Positions 29,390 to 33,534 of a DNA stretch of 33,534 nt are shown in pieces. The notes beneath the pieces were generated by a model. That model saw only the letters and a list, made by a program, of their open reading frames with translations. It had not been told where the DNA came from and searched no databases. Source of the DNA: Ectocarpus siliculosus (taxonomy: Eukaryota; Sar; Phaeophyceae; Ectocarpales; Ectocarpaceae); assembly GCA_000310025.1 (NCBI GenBank), contig FN648801.1:6990-40523 (forward strand). Direction: 5' to 3'. A program made the position numbers and the translations under genes. The stretch's first letter is position 1, and each line of letters opens with the position of its first letter.

Positions 29390-30455
29390 AAGGCCCCATG
29401 GCGCGTCGGACGGGGCGTGAGGGGGGGAGAAAACCGAAGCAGCCCCGTGGCGCGCCGGAAAGGGCGTGAGGGGGAACCCCGCGGCACGTCGGAAGGGGCG
29501 TGGAGGGGAGGGTACTTGCATCGTGGTGCTAAAACGGGAACTCCTTTTTCTGGCGAGGCTACAGGCCGGGACGAGCGCTGGGAGGGGAGCAACACGCATC
29601 ACAGTGCTGGATTGGCACTTCTTTCTGGACGGTACTTGGTGTTTGATGGTATTCGTAGCGAAGTTGGTAATCCTTGTTAGTTGTCATGAGTGCACTTTGG
29701 TTGAGAGCCAGGGAGGGTGTTCCGTGTTTCTCGGAGGCGTTCGCGTCCACATGTTCAGTATTTTCCTTGTAGTCATTTGGTTGAAAATTCTTGATTGCGG
29801 CCACGTCGGGCCGTTCTCCAGGTCGCGAAATGTGCAGGAATATGGGATACTGTTGGAACCGCTGAAGGAACGTATGAGGAAAAATTGGGACACCAGTGTT
29901 GTATGTCGACGAGAACAGAGGATTGTCGAAAAATGCATGCCGGTTGTGTGTCGCTCAGAAAATGTTGGATGATTGCCTTTTGCCCCGGTGCGCTGTGTTA
30001 CGTCAGCGAGGGGGGGCGTTTTCAATGTTTGTCTGATGTTTGTTTGAAGAACAGATAGTAGTGCACCCGCATGGTAGTTGTTTGAACCAACTCCTCAGGA
30101 TAGTCTTACGCTATTGCTTACCAAGAATTGGGATAGGCCGTTGTTGGTAACAGGGTTATGATCTTGGTACTTCATGCAGGAAGAATATGATAGCACGCCG
30201 CCCACGTTTGTAGATAAAGATTCCGAGCGTGGATTCTGGCGCGACTGGTATTATGCATGTATTGATCTTGCTCTGGTAGCGCAACAGTGACAGTATCTGG
30301 TGGAACGGTGAATATTGGTGGGGGTTTTGACCCGGAGGCCGGGTTTCCCCCTGTTATTTTTTCGCGTTGGTTTTTTTGTCCGTTTGGGTTTTCGTCACAT
30401 CCGGCGTGTGCATGCCCACTAGTGGTTAGTTACTAGCGTAAAGAACCAGGGAGGG
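29390..30455 (+). other. Non-coding 3' interior of the LTR element
   Basis: After the array come GC-rich blocks with gcgtcgga/ggggcgtgaggg motifs to about 29515, then unique sequence without a convincing ORF. At 29708-29722 ccagggagggtgttc exactly repeats the polypurine/LTR junction. A small hairpin acccgg/ccgggt occurs at about 30329-30344. The purine-rich aaagaaccagggaggg (30440-30455) just before the 3' LTR is the likely polypurine tract that primes plus-strand synthesis. Confidence 0.55.
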
Positions 30456-30692
30456 TGTTCGTGTGTGCATGAGCGGATGAGAATATTCCAACGGGACTGT
30501 AGGAGTTGGCTACGCAGATAGGAATTGATAGTCCCCTGGGTTGGTTTCATGATTGATCCACGGGGCTCGACCCTGCGGGAGTGCTTGCTGTGTCGTGGCA
30601 CTCTCTCTCTCCCGCCGCGTCCTGATCGTGTCTGCTGTCCTAAATACAAGTGATACCATCATCTTCAACACACTTACAAGGGTATACTAACA
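30456..30692 (+). repeat. 3' LTR (237 bp)
   Basis: Same length and, by eye, same sequence as 27465-27701. It follows a polypurine tract and is followed by the target duplication gattg. Confidence 0.93.
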
Positions 30693-30697
30693 GATTG

Positions 30698-31730
30698 TGT
30701 GATGTTTCGTATACACCAATTACCCTCAGGACGCTTGCCTGTAGTGCGTGGTACTGTAGATCGTGTGCAATTGAAACATGTGTCTGCTACGTCCACAAGC
30801 TATCAATTTCTATTCGTCGGCATACTTCGCTTACCTCTGGAACGACCTCATGAGAACGGACGGAGGCTTGCGTGGGGAAAGGAAGGAGTGCGAGTGCGCG
30901 AAGTGCGAGTGCGCGAGTGCTACATTGAGATTTGGTCGGGGGGTTACAGTTTCACAAACGCGGCGAGATATGTTTTCATTTTGTATATAACGGAACGAAA
31001 ATGTCGTTCGTCGGCCAATCCACGTGCATCTCGTTGAAAGACCCTTCAAAAGCCCGACAGGTTTTCATATGCGATGAGTCTCGTTCTTGCCCTACGACAC
31101 AGAGTATCGCGTTTTTTAGTTTCGAGCTTTCTGGGTTCTAATGGTTTCCTCTCAAAATATGCATACCTGGTTGTATTGTGTACCCTTTCGGGGTATTTGT
31201 AGGCCGTGATCACGGAAAGCGTCCGTGTCAGCTGGGAGCAGTCGAATGTGTTCGTGATAGTTGCTGCTGTGTGTGTCGACAGAGTAACGTAGCACAATTT
31301 GATTGAGCAGTTTGAATCTCGGGACTGTCAAGCTGCAGCGTCGCTGTGTAGCCACATATTATGAGAATATTGTGGAATGTTCTTGGTCCTTTCTCCTTGG
31401 CTTAGGAATGTTCTTCGTGGATGATAGTACATTAGCCCGAGGATTTGTGATACGTAGGAAAGTGCATTGGTCCGTTCCATGTATTGGTCCGTGTTCGGTG
31501 TATATGCGTGATCGGGCAGATGCCCAAGCGTGTTGCTGCTGGGTTGCTGTGCACCCACCCCACTCCACCTTTTGACCTGTTCTCCTGATCCAAGGTCTCA
31601 TCAATACAACATATTTTCCCCAGAAGCCACGAGTTTACCAACACGCTATAGCGAACCAGTCGACTGCTGCTTGTCCCCTTGGACTGTACGTCAAGACTGA
31701 ACGGAGGAAGATTGATCACCTTGCTTCGTG
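30698..31730. other. Region before second gag; no gene seen
   Basis: No supported exon. A GAGTGCGAGTGCGCG-type simple repeat lies at about 30885-30920. If the gag at 31731 belongs to an LTR element, its 5' LTR should lie in the right part of this interval. Its partner would be outside the window, so its borders cannot be set. Confidence 0.3.
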
Positions 31731-32660
31731 ATGAGTGGGCCTGCTGGGGATCATGTGGATGACCCACCTCCGGGTGATTCGCAAGATGTTATTGGTGGTG
31801 AGAGACTGGATTCGATTGAGACACTGTTGTCCCAGCTCACGAGCATAATCAAGTCGCTTGTTGGGCAACGAGGTGATCAGGTGGAGTCCTCTGTTTCATT
31901 TGCTGCTGCGCCGGGAAGCGGCGAAACAGAGTATGCTGGTGTGCATCAATCGGATGTCACTGGCAGGACTGTGGGAGGTACGGAAAGTAGTGTCCAAGGC
32001 TTTGGCATGTCCAGCATGTGGGTTGGGAGTAGTAGTCTTGCAGACTCAGGCTTGAACCTTCGTGCAATTGTTGTTTGTCGTTCCTCTGCTGGTGGTAGCG
32101 CCAGCGGCGGAATCGACGCCGGTTGGCATCCTGTAGATGCTACTGGCAGGACTGCGGGAGGTAAGGGCAGCAGTGCCCAAGTCCTTGGCATGTCCAGCGT
32201 GAGAGTTGGGAGTAGTAGTCTTCTAGACTCAGACTTGAACCCTCATGCATCTGCTGTAAATCGTCCCTCTGCTGGTGCTGCAAGCTTCGGTTCGATTGGA
32301 ACTGTTAGTAGGGCTTTGGGTAGCCAGTCTTTCGGTTCGGGAATGGTTAGTGGGACTTTAGGTGGATAGTCAGTCTTCCATTCCGGGAATGGTTAGTGGG
32401 GCTTTAGGTAGCCAGTCTTCCATTCCGCCCCCATCTACTCCATCGAGTGAGTGGTGGGGACGTGTCGCCAGTGGAAACACATATATTCCTGGGCCGGCAT
32501 AAATAACACAGGAGAAACCTTGGGTAGGAGTCCTTTCAAAGTTCCCAAAGCTTCTGTTTTTGACGGGACGGACGTGTCGTATCCGTCGTGGTCACAATTG
32601 TGTGTACTGAGTGCCCACAACAATAATCTGTATGAGGCTTTGTTTCTGAGCTACATGTAG
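31731..32660 (+). pseudogene. Decayed gag of a second Copia-like element
   Basis: ATG at 31731 opens 212 codons to a stop at 32367-32369. It starts with an acidic, disordered segment (MSGPAGDHVDDPPPGDSQDV) and a short helix (DSIETLLSQLTSIIKSLVGQ), the same plan as the gag of the LTR element at 27740. Two 61-residue tandem repeats (183 bp; TGRTVGG and TGRTAGG) follow. The stop lies in a 46-bp tandem repeat whose length breaks the frame. Coding then resumes in another frame (SQSSIPPPSTPSSEWWGRVA), and again in a third ending KVPKASVFDGTDVSYPSW and AHNNNLYEALF. That last part matches the FDG-x(n)-W...L-x-E-A pattern of Copia-type Gag. Confidence 0.55.
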
Positions 32661-32830
32661 AGATTTCGATTGCAAGCATTGAATTCGATCTGACCCCCTG
32701 GGTAGAGAAAGGATACAACATATGTTGAGTAGCTTTGTGCGTGGGTGCCTCGGCGCGGGGTCCCGTAGTGGGAAACAAAAGGTGCCAGCAGCTGGGTACT
32801 GCCAACGGTCAAAATGTAGAAACTATCCGC

Positions 32831-33021
32831 GGGCGTGAAAGCCCTTCTACGTGGTGGAGCGTGGAAGCTCGTGTATAATATAGTTGTGGCGTGGAAGCCG
32901 GGTGGCGTGGTGGCCCTGATGTAAAGGTATATTTAGGGACGTGGGAGTCCTGAAGGCGTGGAAGCCGGGTTGGCGTGATAGCCGGAGTATGGGCGTGGAA
33001 GCCGGGGTTGGCGTGAGAGCC
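32831..33021 (+). repeat. Nine covarying mini-hairpins
   Basis: Nine units of stem, loop GTG plus three bases (mostly RNA), stem follow within 190 bp. Examples are GGGC/GCCC (32831-32844), GAGC/GCTC (32857-32870), GGAC/GTCC (32937-32950) and GGC/GCC at 32888, 32904, 32955, 32972, 32992 and 33010. The closing C-G pair and the GTG start of the loop never change, while inner stem pairs change together (G-C to A-T at two positions). Spacers vary in length and sequence. Confidence 0.65.
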
Positions 33022-33534
33022 GGAAAAAGGACTTGATTATACACAGAAAAAGGAAGGGAGGAACCACAAGCCACGCACACAAATTCCGTTGTAGACACCC
33101 ATACCCTCAAACCTGCAATATGTGATAAAGTTGGTACCACCAAATCTAATCCATAGCAACCATTGAACCCCCAAACTCCCCGCTCCATCTGCTCGGGAAA
33201 TTCTTGCTCGCAATAATCTGTTGATGCTGTGAGTACATCCAACAGCCCCCCTACTCGCTGCATTGGCAAGATTACACCCGGACTCATTTAACTACCTTAC
33301 ACATGCATACCCTCTTATACCAAATACCTGAACGCAAGGCTTAGTGATTAACATTCCATCCATCTCATGCTTCGTCTTCGCCAAAACACCATGACCATTA
33401 TACCCGAAACAAAACTCGTTAGAACTCCAACCGGTTTGAAACTCTTCTCCTAACCATTAAACCAGAAACACTGCAGAGATTATCCATCGGTCACCCTGGA
33501 ATTCAACATCGTAGAAAATCCTCAGAAATAGCAA
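33022..33534. other. Window end, no supported feature
   Basis: AT-richer sequence. A minus-strand frame (32847-33287) is open for 146 codons, but about half of it reads antisense through the mini-hairpin series, and it has no recognisable domain. I do not call it a gene. Confidence 0.35.

Larger units (their letters stand above)
27465..30692 (+). mobile_element. Complete non-autonomous LTR retrotransposon
   Basis: The element of 3228 bp is bounded by 237-bp LTRs that start TGTTCG and end ACTAACA, giving the canonical TG...CA. By direct reading the two LTRs show no difference. Both ends are flanked by the same 5-bp target duplication GATTG (27460-27464 and 30693-30697). The interior holds a frame-broken gag-like region and a 66-bp tandem array, with no protease, integrase or reverse transcriptase. 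It was therefore probably copied by enzymes supplied in trans. Identical LTRs imply a recent insertion. No primer-binding site starting TGG follows the 5' LTR, so the primer is unknown; a half-tRNA primer as in Drosophila copia is one option. Confidence 0.92.

Noticed and set aside
28701-29680. Long overlapping ORFs (up to 269 codons) on both strands
   Set aside because: They arise because the 66-bp repeat unit is a multiple of three and lacks stops in several frames. The Arg/Pro/Gly repeats have no independent coding signal.
32847-33287. 146-codon minus-strand ORF at the window end
   Set aside because: Much of it is antisense to the mini-hairpin series. No domain or splice support.
1-33534. 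CRISPR arrays, rRNA genes, bacterial operons
   Set aside because: I looked for regular spacer arrays, conserved rRNA blocks and ribosome-binding-site-led gene strings and found none. The repeats present have no unique regular spacers.

Overview
This is a nuclear eukaryotic window with low gene density. Candidate exons are short (16 to 208 bp), bounded by GT/AG splice sites, and sit in long non-coding stretches filled with transposon remnants, minisatellites and hairpins. No operons, Shine-Dalgarno sites or bacterial gene packing are visible. The tyrosine-recombinase family found here, the Copia-like gag remnants and the moderate GC content would suit a repeat-rich protist or alga such as a brown alga or other stramenopile. 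That assignment is an inference and is not proven. The first ~280 bp look like a poor-quality read end carrying vector-like sequence, so base 1 is probably close to a contig end.

Layout. 1-290: homopolymer-inflated sequence with an M13-primer-like match. 300-1600: diverged repeats. 1.6-8.2 kb (+): dispersed candidate exons ending in a phase-consistent four-exon 3' gene end (6739-8185) with a polyadenylation signal. 8.3-8.7 kb: 89-bp tandem repeat. 9.4-10.1 kb: foldback/MITE-like element with TA flanks. 12.2-13.5 kb: 219-bp tandem repeat, strong hairpins and a perfect palindrome. 13.7-14.85 kb: minisatellite whose core is a hairpin. 16.9-18.98 kb (+): tyrosine recombinase with an intact catalytic domain and a broken 5' part. 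19.6-22.3 kb (-): exons of two likely genes, one with a poly-glutamate tract. 22.5-25.8 kb: inverted motifs, a tRNA-derived (SINE-like) unit, a diverged 1.09-kb-spaced duplication and a 125-aa ORF. 27.46-30.70 kb: a complete LTR retrotransposon (237-bp LTRs, no difference seen, 5-bp target duplication) carrying only a frameshifted gag-like region and a 66-bp hairpin array. 31.7-32.7 kb: decayed gag of a second, related element, followed by nine small hairpins whose stems co-vary.

The recombinase and the two gag regions are mobile-element genes. The scattered exons are presumably host genes whose families I do not recognise. The most unusual signals are the non-coding hairpin arrays at 32.83-33.02, 28.79-29.37 and 13.7-14.85 kb, where stem pairing is kept while sequence varies. 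The only gene called with high confidence is the tyrosine recombinase. All exon models are inferences from splice-site and phase consistency.
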